Below, piece by piece: positions 39,558 through 51,375 of a DNA stretch of 64,000 nt. Source of the stretch: Crotophaga sulcirostris (lineage: Eukaryota > Chordata > Aves > Cuculiformes > Crotophagidae). Position 1 is the first letter of the stretch. The number at the start of each line of letters is the position of its first letter. A program made the translations under genes and the position numbers. The stretch is taken from positions 732,210 through 796,209 of the forward strand of contig VYZB01000026.1 of the NCBI GenBank assembly GCA_013397455.1, written 5' to 3'. The notes under the pieces were generated by a model. It did no database searches, was not told the origin of the DNA, and saw only the letters and a program-made list of their open reading frames with translations.

Positions 39558-42500
39558 TGTCTGGAATGCTCAGTCTCTTGAATACAGATTCCTAAGAGTC
39601 TTAAGAACTGTAAGTTGTAGTTCATAGAAAGGATGGATGGGATAAGTCCCAGTTAGCATGTACTGACTATGCCACCTGGATGTCTTTAATTGTCCTGAAG
39701 TGAAGCAGTATGTTCTAATATAACAGCCTTTTATGTGCCAGTAGAAAGGCTGAGTAGAGTTGTCTGCTTTTAAGAATATATTTTAAAAAACCACAAAGAC
39801 TACCATGCTGATGAACTTATTCATGGGTAGGATCTGCACAGCAGGAGTTGCTTGAATAGACTACCAAACAACTATGCAGATAATATTCAGTAAGTGGATT
39901 ATTTTTACTTGAACAAAAAGTAGGAAATAAAAATACCTGTATTGATTAGATTACACATATTCATAGATGATAGCCATCTGATATAAGGTCCTTTTCCCTG
40001 TTTGAATGCAAATGAAATGCTGTGTATGCTGAAGTAATTAGAAAAATTGCACTGTCTTTAGAATGAGAGGTCATTGAAAATTTCAGGCAAGGTTTGAGCA
40101 AATCTTAGAGATATGAGGATGCCCTTTAGAAGTCCCTGCCTTCTTTGCAGTGATATAGTTTACCATGCAATGCTAACTCTGAACTTATAATTAGTTAACA
40201 TATTTATATTTACAAGGCTGATGTAGTAAGTAGATATTTTCCTGTTAGTCAGACTGCTAGCTCCAGTGGCTGTATGTGATATTTTCTGACAATTGTTGCC
40301 CTTACTATGCAAATGTGGCAATCTGCAACAATAGATGAGCAGATGTTGTTCTATAGCAGAAAGATGACAATGTTTGTGGAAGTGTCATGTAATATTGTTG
40401 TAATCTTCATATGGGTATTTAAACATTGAAAATGAGCCAAGTCCATAAAAAGCAGCTGAAAAAATTAGTAGCTTTGTGAGAAGGTTTATGTCTTTCCTTC
40501 AGACATAATATAAGCAGCATTTATTAAACAGTGTAACCAAGTACCTCTATAATTAATAAATAATTTAAACATAATCCCAACAACCGAGATCCCAGTCATT
40601 TGATGAATGTGTTTAGGCTGTTGTTATCTGTTGTCATGTCAAGATGTGACTGCCCCATATGTAGCTGAAATGTCAGGAAAAATGCTGACTCTGTGTTATA
40701 GCACAGCCTGTATCAGTATCGAGACCAAAAATAAACCACAATATTCCAAAGTAGCTGCTGTTATTAAGAAGGACAATGGAGTTGCAGCCACAGTGATTTA
40801 GACATAGTCCTGTTAGCTTTTTCCTGTCAGGAAATCTGTTTCATGCCCATATCAAGGTGGGAATTTAAAAGCTAGAACAACCACTCAGACTGATTTTTAG
40901 GAAGATGAAAATTACCATAGTATTTCTTCCTTTCTGCAAAGGAAAAAATGTTTTTGTTTTATCAGCTTAGGATAACATAGCTGTTTTCACATATATTCTT
41001 GGGAACAAGGCAATGTATTTGACTGTCTATGTCAAGGTACCAACATGTACTTGTAAAGGATAACTTTGAAGAAGCTAAAATCTGGAGCACAGCTGAAGAT
41101 ACTGGTACTCAGGATAGATCTGAATTGGAGTAGGAGTAGAATTTACTCCTAGAGGCAAACAAGCAGGTTATCACTAATTTAATGAGATTAATGTAGTCTC
41201 CTATAACATTCTCAATGGAATGGTTCTAGTCACCTAGTGAATATATACCTGCTAGGAATAATTAAAAAAAGATCTTTTATAATGAGCTGCCTTGGCTGTC
41301 TGTGAATAGACTTGGTCTTTTAGTTCTTTGATTGATTGTGCCAAAGACTATGATGAACCCTTGAATTGCTCCTGCTGGTCGATCCAAGAATAGAGTTTCC
41401 CTGCAGAGAGATTGTGTCTCACGCAAGTCAGTGAGTCTTGCAAAAGAATCACCAGTCCAGAGTCCAGGAGAGAGCTGGCAGCAAAGGGAGTGCTGCTAAG
41501 AAACAATGGAATTCTCACACTACAGCTACTAAAAGGTCTTTCTAATTTCCTATATCTGAGGTCATGATCGCATTGATTATTTCAGGGAGATGAAAGGAAA
41601 CTTATTCATGCTCTGAGCTGAATAAAAAAAGCTGTGTGACTGTGCCAGACTTGGACCTATGGAGAGCCTGGGTATGGTGTTGCAGGCGAAGCATCACACT
41701 AATGTCATCATTTGGTTTTCTTTCTGCTCAGAACATGGGTAGAGTGAACTTGTGCCACATGAAATGTACAACGTAAATATACACCTAGATTATACTGTTA
41801 TAGGTTCAAGAAAGTTCACACACTTTTCCAGTTCAACTAAATGCTCATCTTTCAATTTCCTCTAAAGATAAGCACATCAACAGCTCAATTTACCAACCAA
41901 GTGAAATAGAACCTAGCATTATATTCTAAAATATAAGTGGCTTGGAGCTGATCTTGGTGACATACTTCCTATTCACTTACCAATAAATTGATCACTTCCT
42001 CTATTAAGAAAAAGAGAAAATTATAATTTAGAGCTATCATCCAGTACAGTATTGCCAGATACTTCAAAGTAGGATACAAAGTACCTCATAGCAGTAAAAT
42101 AACCTGCATCGGATTACAATATTATCCTAATCGTAATTTGCTAGATTTTGGTTTATACCTGCCACTAACACATTCCACACTTCCTCCAGTTTTTGGTAGC
42201 ATTAGACATTATGACTCTGAACACTCAAAGTATTCATGGAAGAGCCAGTAGTCCTTTAAATTTACCAAATTCCCAACTTCCATAGTTTACTTCGCATCTG
42301 AGAAAGTGACTTCCATTGTAATATTCTCCATCTCCAGATTATGCTGAACATGTCCTTGGTCTTCTGTCATGATTCTCTAGATGATGAAAAAAAGATTATT
42401 CTAGTCTGTTTTCTCTAAGGTTATCCTTTACTTCATATACAGTTTCCTGTAGAGACATCTCCTACTGCTTTGAAAGAAACTGTTTGTCTCCTCAGGATTC

Positions 42501-45246
42501 CCTGTGATGCAAATTGATGCAGAAGTTATTTTCCTCCTTTATGATGTTTCTGTACTCCTAAAGGCTTCTTTCAATCCCTTTCAGTTGATAATTTCCATAC
42601 AAACTTTCTACTTCCAAAATATTTTAAAATTCTATATTATTTAGATTTCTTCTTATCTACAACATTCTTAGGTCTCTCATTTTCACTTTTTCCAAATTTA
42701 CTTACAAGATTTGCTTCCTTTCACTCTAGCATACTTCCTTGTTAAAGTAATTTTTCTAATTTGCATATGAACAATACTGTCTTTTCACTTTGCTCTTCTA
42801 CTGTTGAGATTATTAACAGGTTAACAAAGTTTACATTTAATATTTTATAACTAACTTCAAAGATTTATTTTATCAGCTGATTACTGTTTGAACCAAGTCT
42901 CACGAAAAAAAGAAGATAGAATTGGTGATCAACTTATTTTGTTTCTTCTCGAAGAAGAGAATAGAAATGTAACTAGAAGTAACTAGAATGAGTCATGGGC
43001 ACATGACTGAGTAACTCTAGAAGTGATGTAGAAAGACTTGATGTCTTGATAATTTGGAGGTATTTTCTGAGAGGAGGCTTCCTATCTTCATGGACGTACT
43101 TCACCTAAGCATATGGGACAGCAGCTTGCAATCCAAGCTGGCAGAATGAATAAAAAGAACTTGAAATTGAGATGGGAAGAGAACCTGAGAAGGAATCATA
43201 TAGTTTCTTCATTTAACACCCAGGGCATGGGTAATTTTGGCTTCAGGAAGGTGGTGGCAGCAAATATAGAAAATAGGAGCTCAAAGACTGAGCAGCCTGA
43301 CTGGAGTGGCAATAAAAAAAGCAGAGTTAGTAGAAGAATGCCGGGAACCTATGCCACAAAACAGGGGATCCAAAACTAGTGAGAAATTAAAATCAAACTT
43401 TATGGAAATAATTTTGTTAGAATGGAATTGCACTAATGATCAGAGATGAGAAATATTAACTGAAAGGACTACAGTCTTCAGTAAGGAGGGGGTTGCACAA
43501 GTAGAGGACAATATTCTGGTAAAAGCCAAAATTACTTTGGGGCAGAGTTGCAAAGACAATGTGCAGGGAAATACAGAGAAACCTGCAGTAGGATGAGATC
43601 ACCTCTGGTTTTGTAGGGGAATACTAATGGAAACAATTTAATGATGGGACCCTGCAGCTCCTCATATGTAAAAGAGATAATAAATATACTAATGGCTGTT
43701 GAATTCTGGACATACACCCAGTAGGTTTCTTCAGTACAGAGTCTATTTGCCAACATACCGTGGCCTTTGTTTTGATAAAAAATAAAGAAATCCTTGAAGA
43801 GCCTGTCATAAAAAACAAGGTTGAATTGGAAGCAGATGAGATTATTTCATTTAAATTAAATGGAAGAATACATGAGACAGACATAACTTAGAAGGGGTTT
43901 TTCACATTTTGATAAATAAAAGAAGTTAATTAGGAAAGTGATGTCAATGTATTGAGGTGCTTAGAGACTTGGCTGCGGAGGTAGCTTGGCATTTCTCCAT
44001 ATTAAAGATACAGAAAGATCCTCTGTAACTTGCATCCAAAAGAAGGAAAAAAATGTAAGAAGTTCCAGATCTGGCTGGAGAGTCTCAGCAAGGATACCAG
44101 AGGCAAGAAATGAGGGCAGAAGAAAAAGGAAAGGATAGGTCCACTGAAAAAAACTGCTAGAGTAAAAAATGGATAAAACGGGAACTGACAAAACCCCTAA
44201 ACTTCATTGGTTCTGCCAAGGCCTCCAAAATTAATAAAGTGCCCTTTCACCACTTTAATAAAAGAGGAGGTACTGGGAGAGAGAAAATCTGAAAATCAAC
44301 CTAAAATGGCTGCTGGTCTGAAGAATGATTTTGCTACAATTTTTGTAAAGGAAAATAATGATGGGCTTAGGGGCAAGGCAGGCAGGTGGGGAAATAAAAT
44401 ATCTACAGTAGAGCAAAAATATCAGAGAGATTGACTATACATGATGGCACGAATATTTTAACATCTGTTATCTCAAGACAGCATCATCGCTTCTGGAAGG
44501 ACAGGGAGCTACATGTGGGACCTGTAGGAGGGAGTCAAATGAGTTCCATGGTCCTCATTGTCCCCTCAGAAGGGATCAGCTGATCTTTCTCAGGCTGTGG
44601 CACAGAGCATGGCTTACACATACATCCCAAAGAACAGTTTTGCCATGACTCACCTGAAGCTGTGGTGCTCTCACACTTTATCACCCATTTCCTCCTCCCT
44701 TGCTATAGTGCTGGCACAACTAGTGCTTCTTTTTGCATGAATGGTCCTAGCAATAAGTCAGGAAAACAATTGAGTAATGAGAAAACTAGAACAATGTTGC
44801 CATCTCTGGAAGGTTCATTTGTCTACCATAGAGTATGCGCTAACATGGCACTTGTATTTAAGGTGGTCAACTGGCTGCAAAGGAAGAATAAATTGAGAAA
44901 TCTTTAGGTTTCTTAATATCACCTTAATTGTAGGCAAGGCTGCAGAAAAAAATGGGAAGGAAAAGAATATTAGACACAGGTAAAGACAAATGGAATAAAA
45001 CTTGATGAGAGCTTATACAAAGTGGATGCACCAACTAATTTGATCATCTTTAACAAAAGCTGGACTTGGAATTTCTGTAACTGGAGGGTTCCTCTAAACT
45101 GATCTAGCCTTGAAAGCACATATGCTAGAGTACCACATACTGTCTGTTGCTCCCACTGCCTGGATGGTGAAGAAAGAAAATTGTTGGACCAGAGGGAGAC
45201 AACCTATACTGAAATAATTTTGTCTGATTCACAAGTATTATGTCAG

Positions 45247-45270
45247 AGTTCTTATCACACGATAAGAACT
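45247..45270. repeat. Perfect 10-base inverted repeat with 4-base loop
   Basis: AGTTCTTATC, loop ACAC, then GATAAGAACT. This could form a perfect stem-loop on either strand. It lies in intronic, repeat-poor DNA, and I see no transposon ends around it. Confidence 0.8.
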
Positions 45271-47516
45271 AATGAAATTTTGTGATAATAAAAAGTTGAG
45301 AACTCACATTGATACAGGGAAATTTCAAGATCGTTTTTTTCCTTGAGGACTAAAAGAGCAGAAAGTCAATAGGGCATGAGGTCAGGTACTGAAGGAATAA
45401 TTGTGTGGACTGAAAAGACAAAAGAAAAAGAAGATCCATGTTAGGAAATGGCTGGACCAAGAAGCATCATCTACTCGATGCTATAACATAAAATAAAAAT
45501 GTGGCTCTACGGTATACCAGGTTCATTTTGTCCATCCAGAGAAGGACAAGACAGGATAGAATGTTATTATTTTCTTGAAAGTATTGGTGGTACTTCACCT
45601 GCATTACTGTGAACAGTTCAGTCTTCGCTTGTTGAAGACAAATTAATTAAGCTGGGGTAGATTAATTGAAAGGTCTAGAACAATCCGGGAAGTTATGAGC
45701 CTGGTTAATTAGAGGAAACTAAAAGAATTTTTTTATTTTTTTTTACCATGGAAAAACAAAGGTTGGGAGGTAAATATGTGTTCATTATCCATTAATATGG
45801 CACAAGAGTGCTCCCTAGGTAGAGAAATGATCCATGCAAGTTAAATGACAATTATAGTTCTACGAATAAAAATATCCAGTATAAATAAGCAACCAAGAAA
45901 CACAAAGTTAAAAAAATATTTGAATCGTAGTATTATAAGGAAGATATAGAAGAGCTTTATTTTAAATGTTGGGTTCAATGAACTTTCTGAATGTTGAAGT
46001 CATGTTCCCGTGAATTTTTTAGTACTGGGGAGCTTCAAGGCTAGACATCCTGAATGTGAGAGAACACAAAGGCCAAGCACAGGCAGTCCCAGGGCTAAGA
46101 AGTCCATGGATCCAAGGTTCAAAAGCTGAAACAGTATGAGTAGAATCTCATGCTCTCCTCATAAAAATATATTCTTGTCAGCATCATTGCTGAGAATAAA
46201 AGACAATTTCACCAAGCTGTTTCAGGACCCAGAAAACATATTTCAGTTGTATTGGTAATGATATTTTATTAATGTCAACCTTATTTGGATCAATATGATC
46301 TCTTGGAAGACAGGTGGTCTGGGGGAGGAAAATGCGCAAATTTAAAAGTGGAACTGGACAAGTTACTAGAAGAATTACATGACGACTTCTGACATCATAA
46401 GTTCATTTCTTCTCACCTAAAAGTAGATGAGTGCATTGAGATAGTCCCTTCTTGAATCCCTTTGCTTTTAGTGGAGAGAAATACACACTTTTATGGCATG
46501 TATCATGTCATCTGGAGGTAAATGTCAAAAACAGGTTAATTAACTACGCCCTAAGAATGCTTATTTTTCTGCATTATTGTAAAGGGTGCCCAAAAGAAGA
46601 TGTTCAAAATCAGGTATCTCCGCTGTAGTCTTCTAAGAAATGAACTCCACTCCAGGAGACAACTATCCTCTATTCCAGTGGTCAGGAATAGTAATAGGGG
46701 AGGACTGAAGGAGAGAAAGAGAACTTATGTGGTCAAAGAGATGAAGAATAACTGATAACAGTATGCAACGGAGGAGAAAAGATACCCTCAGCTATATTAC
46801 AAAGAGGTGGAGTGAAGGCTACAGAAAGGGAAATAGGATGGAAAAAGAGTACAAGGCTTGGTAATATTGCCCAACATGTTTATTTAGTACACAGATGAGT
46901 AGGAAATTTGCAATTCTATGTGCAGGAATATTTTATTTTGTAAGGATAAACATATGAGAAGTACTGTCCATTTTTACAGCCACACACACATTAGATAGAA
47001 CTGAAGATGCAAATACAACCATATTCTTACAGGAAAAAGAAACATGAATTTTGATTTAATTTGTGCTGCGTCAGCACCTTGCTATTCAAATGGATATCAA
47101 GGTCTTATTGTGCTGTGTTAGCTGTTACATGCAGACAGAAAAATAGCAGAGAGAGTGAAGAGGGTTAACAGTGCACGAAATATATTATTTTCAGCTAATG
47201 TATTCTTTGATAGCACATTGAGGTTAATATTATGCCTTCTACCAAAAGCCAGAGGGTCCCAAGTCCTCACTGCTCTTTGAAATTATATTGACTTAATGTG
47301 CCTAATTCGTACCTCTTGTTGATCTGATGCTGGTTTTAAGGCCAATGAAATAGAAATGGCTTGCTTTGCCTCCCTCCTGTGGGAGATACCTTGCCTGTTC
47401 CCACCTTTTCAAGTGCTTCCTACCAGGTTCTTAGCCCAGCTCACAATGTTATGGTTATAGCTATTGCTATACAAATGTATCCTGAAATTCTTAAAAGCAT
47501 CTCATGGTTTTGATTG

Positions 47517-47552
47517 ACTTTCAGGACACTTTGATGCACTTTCAGGACACTT
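47517..47552. repeat. Direct duplication, 21-base period
   Basis: ACTTTCAGGACACTT occurs at 47517-47531 and again, identical, at 47538-47552. Confidence 0.85.
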
Positions 47553-47589
47553 GACCATCCAGCAGTGGTTGCTGAGCACATGTAAACTT

Positions 47590-47621
47590 TAGCACTTCAA
47601 AAGCTTAGCACTTTAAAAGCT
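47590..47621. repeat. Direct duplication, 16-base period
   Basis: TAGCACTTCAAAAGCT (47590-47605) is followed directly by TAGCACTTTAAAAGCT (47606-47621), differing at one base. Confidence 0.85.
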
Positions 47622-49190
47622 GCTGTCAGCTGAGCATGCTTAATTGAGTACACCCAAAATCAATAGTTGCTTTTGAAAATTCAGAACACTTTTGACATTT
47701 CAAAGAGAAAGACAGGGTAATTTATTTTATTATTCCAGTATACAAAGATTTATTTAATTTTGCAGTGTGTTGGATCAAATTACTTTCCTCCCAAATTAGA
47801 AATGATAAAAGCATTAATTTCTGTAAATTAAAACACTTTTATAGATCAGAATTTGCTCAGCCTCTCACAGAAAGTCTAGGTGCAGTTATGTAAGAAGACA
47901 AGCGTGTTGATTCATACCAATTATGCTATGCATTACTTGGAAGAGCCTTCACAAATTTCCCCCTCCCCCTCCAAAAAACAAATTTAAACATGGGAAAGAG
48001 GCTTCTGTATGCTATGAAACAATCCTCCTGTTATAAGGCTGGCAAAATTCCCACTGTTTAAGGAGTGAATGAGCAATCTCTAAAAACACTGATCCTACCC
48101 ATTCTCCGTTTCTCTCCTGCTGAGTGTAATACTTACCAGGGTAAAGGCTAATGGGCTATTTTATTTCACTCTATTCTTGTGCCTCATATTGTATAACAGC
48201 ATTAAAATGGATTTGTTTTTGATCACACTTTAATTTTAAGGAGAATGATGCATAATTACATTGTTTGCAATTATCAGATTTCTCTGTAAAGCCTGGGACA
48301 GAATAGCGTTAATAAATCCTGTGAATAAACTAAAGCTCTACTTTGCTTTCTGAAGGGAAGACTACTATTTGTACTAGAGAAGTGGGCAGAGCTACTTAAT
48401 TTATTCCTCTTAAGTCCCAAACTCTCATCTCTATCCAAGAAAATCTCTCATTAACTTCTTCAAAGAGAATTGAGTGTTCATGGTGCTATAGCCTTTCCTT
48501 TATTTCTTTGGTCATCAGGACCTCCTGTCTCTTGTCACAACCATTCCACCAGCTTCATCTTGTCTCTCTCCAGCATCCCTCACCACAAGTTCAACTCATT
48601 CCATGTCATTTTCCCTCATCAATTTCACTTTCTATCACATTTGCTTCCCTTGTGAGTAGGAACATGTTGTTTCTGATTTGCTCAGAAAGGAAAAGCTGTT
48701 CACCTGCTTTGTCCATCTTCTTTCCCTGTTGGAGGCTAAGGGCTCCCAAGCTCTGCCTTAGCTCTCCATCACCTCTCCATTCCATCACTCCACTCATGTC
48801 AGTTTGCAATCCTCTTCCACTCTGCCTCCTCCATGAGAGATTTTCTCTGAAAAGACCTCTCTGGACATTTACCAATCTGTCCTCTTTCAGCTTCATCCCC
48901 AAGAGCCATCTCCCCCTGATGCAAAACTAAGAACCGGCAATTTAAAAGACATTTAACTTTATGAAGATTATGCAGAAGGAACTCCCTGCTGTTCTCCACG
49001 GTACTTATCAAAGATGAAGAGATCCTCGGACAGGGTCAGTGACATCACATTAAGGATGAACCTAGAAGGAGATCAATTAGTAGGTATTTGAATTAGATAT
49101 GACCACCACATCTTACTTCAGCAGTCTTGGGACGCCGCAGAGCACTTTGATCCGTATCCTACTTAACAGAAACTTACTCTTCCAGGCATC

Positions 49191-49720
49191 GCTCTCTTCC
49201 AGTCCAACCCCTCCCCTCCACTGCCGTTTGGACTAAGGGAACGGTTCAGAAGAAACCGCATCTCTTACCCCGCCCCCGGCCGGGGTTTGATGCCTCGGGG
49301 CGGGCTCTGCTCCCCGTGGGGAGTTTTATTGCCCCCCTCCCCGCGGAGCCCAGCCGGGAATTCCTCCGGGAACGCGCCTTCCCCCGCGCCGGGGGGTCCG
49401 GGAGCGCGCGGGTGACTCACGGGCTCCCGAGGGAGCGGGGGGACAGCGGTGCGCCCGGCTCTGATCCGGAGCGGGGGAAGCGCCTTTCCCGGCACCGGCT
49501 CCGCTGCTCCCGACACGCAGCCTAAGCACAAGCCGAAGGCCCGCGTCCCGCGCAGCTCCCTTTCCGTCTCTTCCCTTGCTCAGCCAAACCACACTTTCAG
49601 ACGAGCTGGAGTTTGGCGCCGTTCCGTGGGGTTTGATCGCTCAGCCCCACGCAGACGGGACCTGGCGGCATCCCTCGAGCGCACTCGGATGTATAATGAT
49701 CAGAGAGAGGAAGTCCTAGC
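49191..49720. promoter_or_regulatory. Second CpG-rich patch in intron 1
   Basis: A sharply bounded GC- and CpG-rich stretch, densest at about 49260-49560, lying 1.1 to 1.7 kb downstream of exon 1 within intron 1. It is separated from the main island by AT-richer sequence. Its plus-strand side ends near TATA-like TATAAT (about 49692) and TTTATAAA (about 49722). It could be an alternative MTNR1B promoter, an intronic enhancer or the start of an antisense non-coding RNA. Open frames here are long only because stop codons are rare in GC-rich DNA. Confidence 0.5.
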
Positions 49721-50569
49721 CCTTTATAAACCGCTTCTGTTCTTCAGCATCATTTAATTTAGAACGCGGGCGAATTAGTGCCTGCTTGTAGAAGCTGGAC
49801 CGATATCACACAGAGCCCCTTGGCTCTGGGAGTGCCGGGGACGTTGTGCACCTCCTCACTTTCCTCAACTCTCAGCAAAGTTTTGTTACCCTGGCCTCGT
49901 GTGCTACGTGAAGTGATGACGTTCAAGATCCAAAGCAGCAAGTGGTTTCAGGAACTGTTTGGTGCTGTGAGAATTTTAGTAGATGCAAAGCTATTTTTGG
50001 ATCAGCATTTTCCACTGTACCAACAACCCAACAACCAGCAAAGTGCAGGTATGCAAGTGGCAGCCAAACTCTGTGCATCAGGTACCAACCGGCAGCCTGC
50101 AGCCGGCTGCACCAGCAGGGTAGGGGTAAGGGTGTCCCTACACAGCAGGACACACGGGAAACCAGTAAGAAGTTGGCTGGGAGGCAAATGCGAGGAGTTG
50201 GTGCTAACTACAGTTTTGTAGTTTGGGACACGTGTAACTAACCCCGCAAAGATGAGAAGAGAAAGCAAACAAGAAGTTCAGCAAACAAATCACACAGAGC
50301 CACATGTTAGCACACACAAAGAAAAAACTATAGACAGGATCCGAGGGAAACACCTCACTTTATTTGCTCCTTTCTGGCTGAAGGATATCTGGTGTGGAGA
50401 CAACAAAAAAGACGATTTCGTGAAAGACTATAGTGAACTCCGATGAAGATTCCGGAGCGTGGACCGAGCTGCTTCCCCACACGCGCACAGCACCCCGTCT
50501 CCAGAAGTACTCTCAAACAAGTTTTAAAGTTCCTTCTTTGTTCCTCCAACTGCTTCAGGCACGCTTTTT
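49721..50569. other. Intron 1 between the two CpG-rich patches
   Basis: Mixed-composition sequence with overlapping chance frames on both strands, the longest 147 codons (49778-50221, plus). None shows a recognisable domain. It contains the E-box at 50229 and a TGATGACGTT string near 49914 that includes the cAMP-response half-site TGACGT. Confidence 0.5.
50229..50234. promoter_or_regulatory. Canonical E-box CACGTG in intron 1
   Basis: CACGTG within the larger palindrome ACACGTGT (50228-50235), about 630 bases downstream of the exon 1 donor. CLOCK-BMAL1 and USF proteins bind this hexamer. Melatonin receptor transcription is rhythmic in several tissues, which makes the site plausible, but occupancy is not shown. 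Confidence 0.3.
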
Positions 50570-50859
50570 GCCTTGGTGGCACCGACTCCGCTCACCGGTA
50601 GCCCCACGGGGACCACCCAACGCCTCATGAAGAGCCACCTACTGACCTGCATTGCCCCCTTAACGGCTCGGGCAGGGCAGAGACCAGGCTGCCGGGGGAG
50701 CAGGGCCGGAGGCCCCTGCACGCACCACGAGGCCAGTGGAGACAGAGGGGGGACCCTCCGGCCCCCCGCCTTCAGCAGGTGCCCCGCCAGCGGGCTCGTC
50801 TCTTCGGGGCAGCCAGCAGCGGGGACCCGGGCCACCCAGAACGCTCCTCGAGCCCTTAC

Positions 50860-51070
50860 CTGAGTTCCTGAGCTTGCGGTTCTTGAAGACGGAGATGATG
50901 ACCAGCAGGTTGCCCAGGATGTCCACCACGGTGGTGAAGATCAGCACGCTGGACAGCGCCGTCACCACCCAGGCGGGCCGCGGCGCGCCCGCCGCCTCCC
51001 GCTCCGCCAAGCCGAAGCGGCCCCTCCCGCCCGGGTCGCAGCAGTTCCTCAGGGAGCCGTTCTCCAGCAT
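50860..51070 (-). CDS. MTNR1B: Melatonin receptor 1B, coding exon 1 (N-terminus and TM1)
   Basis: First coding exon of a class A G-protein-coupled receptor that binds melatonin at the plasma membrane and, in this family, signals through Gi to lower cAMP. It encodes residues 1-70 plus the first base of codon 71. The start at MLENGS is chosen because the opening resembles mammalian MTNR1B (the ENGS and NCC patterns) and because G stands at -3 of the ATG. N4-G5-S6 is an N-glycosylation sequon. Residues about 34-62 form helix 1 with the G53-N54 signature. The exon ends in the first intracellular loop at KLRNS, followed by a strong donor (G|GTAAG, GT at 50859-50858). The split is phase 1 and falls where the single intron of MTNR1A and MTNR1B genes is known to fall. 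The frame stays open upstream into the assembly gap, so a longer N-terminus cannot be formally excluded, but family length argues against it. Confidence 0.95.
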
Positions 51071-51129
51071 CGCTGCGCGCTCGGCGCAGCCGCCCGGCGC
51101 TCTCTGCCCGCGCGGGAGGGCGGCAGCGC

Positions 51130-51135
51130 TTTTAA
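51130..51135 (-). promoter_or_regulatory. TATA-like TTAAAA ahead of MTNR1B
   Basis: TTAAAA on the minus strand in GC-rich surroundings, about 60 bases upstream of the start codon. Used as a TATA box it would place the transcription start near 51100 and give a 5' UTR of about 30 bases. It is the only AT-rich hexamer between the start codon and the gap. It may be incidental. Confidence 0.25.
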
Positions 51136-51155
51136 GGGCCGCGCCGCGCGGAGCT

Positions 51156-51375
51156 NNNNNNNNNNNNNNNNNNNNNNNNNNNNNNNNNNNNNNNNNNNNN
51201 NNNNNNNNNNNNNNNNNNNNNNNNNNNNNNNNNNNNNNNNNNNNNNNNNNNNNNNNNNNNNNNNNNNNNNNNNNNNNNNNNNNNNNNNNNNNNNNNNNNN
51301 NNNNNNNNNNNNNNNNNNNNNNNNNNNNNNNNNNNNNNNNNNNNNNNNNNNNNNNNNNNNNNNNNNNNNNNNNNN
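51156..51375. other. Assembly gap (220 N)
   Basis: A run of 220 undetermined bases inside the CpG island immediately upstream of MTNR1B exon 1. Extreme GC content probably caused the drop-out. Its true length may differ. Any reading frame running through it is meaningless. Confidence 0.99.

Larger units (their letters stand above)
38286..49190. other. Intron 1, distal half: no gene seen
   Basis: About 11 kb of intron. It contains a GTTA-type tandem tract (38729-38846), a perfect hairpin (45247-45270), paired small duplications (47517-47621), a purine-rich block at about 43000-46900 and a pyrimidine-rich block at about 48400-48930. The AT-rich stretch at 48140-48350 resembles a conserved non-coding element. 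No exon recognised. Confidence 0.5.
23982..50859 (-). other. MTNR1B: MTNR1B intron 1
   Basis: The single coding intron of MTNR1B, 26,878 bases, with a GT donor next to exon 1 and a pyrimidine-rich AG acceptor next to exon 2. It contains four CR1 copies, several short tandem repeats, a GC-rich patch close to exon 1 and long AT-rich stretches. No open reading frame inside it looks like a coding exon. Position and phase match the conserved intron of vertebrate melatonin receptor genes. Confidence 0.93.

Noticed and set aside
49778..50221. 147-codon plus-strand frame in intron 1
   Set aside because: Four other frames overlap it on both strands, and no domain or family resemblance is visible. It is best explained by GC-shifted composition near the CpG island.
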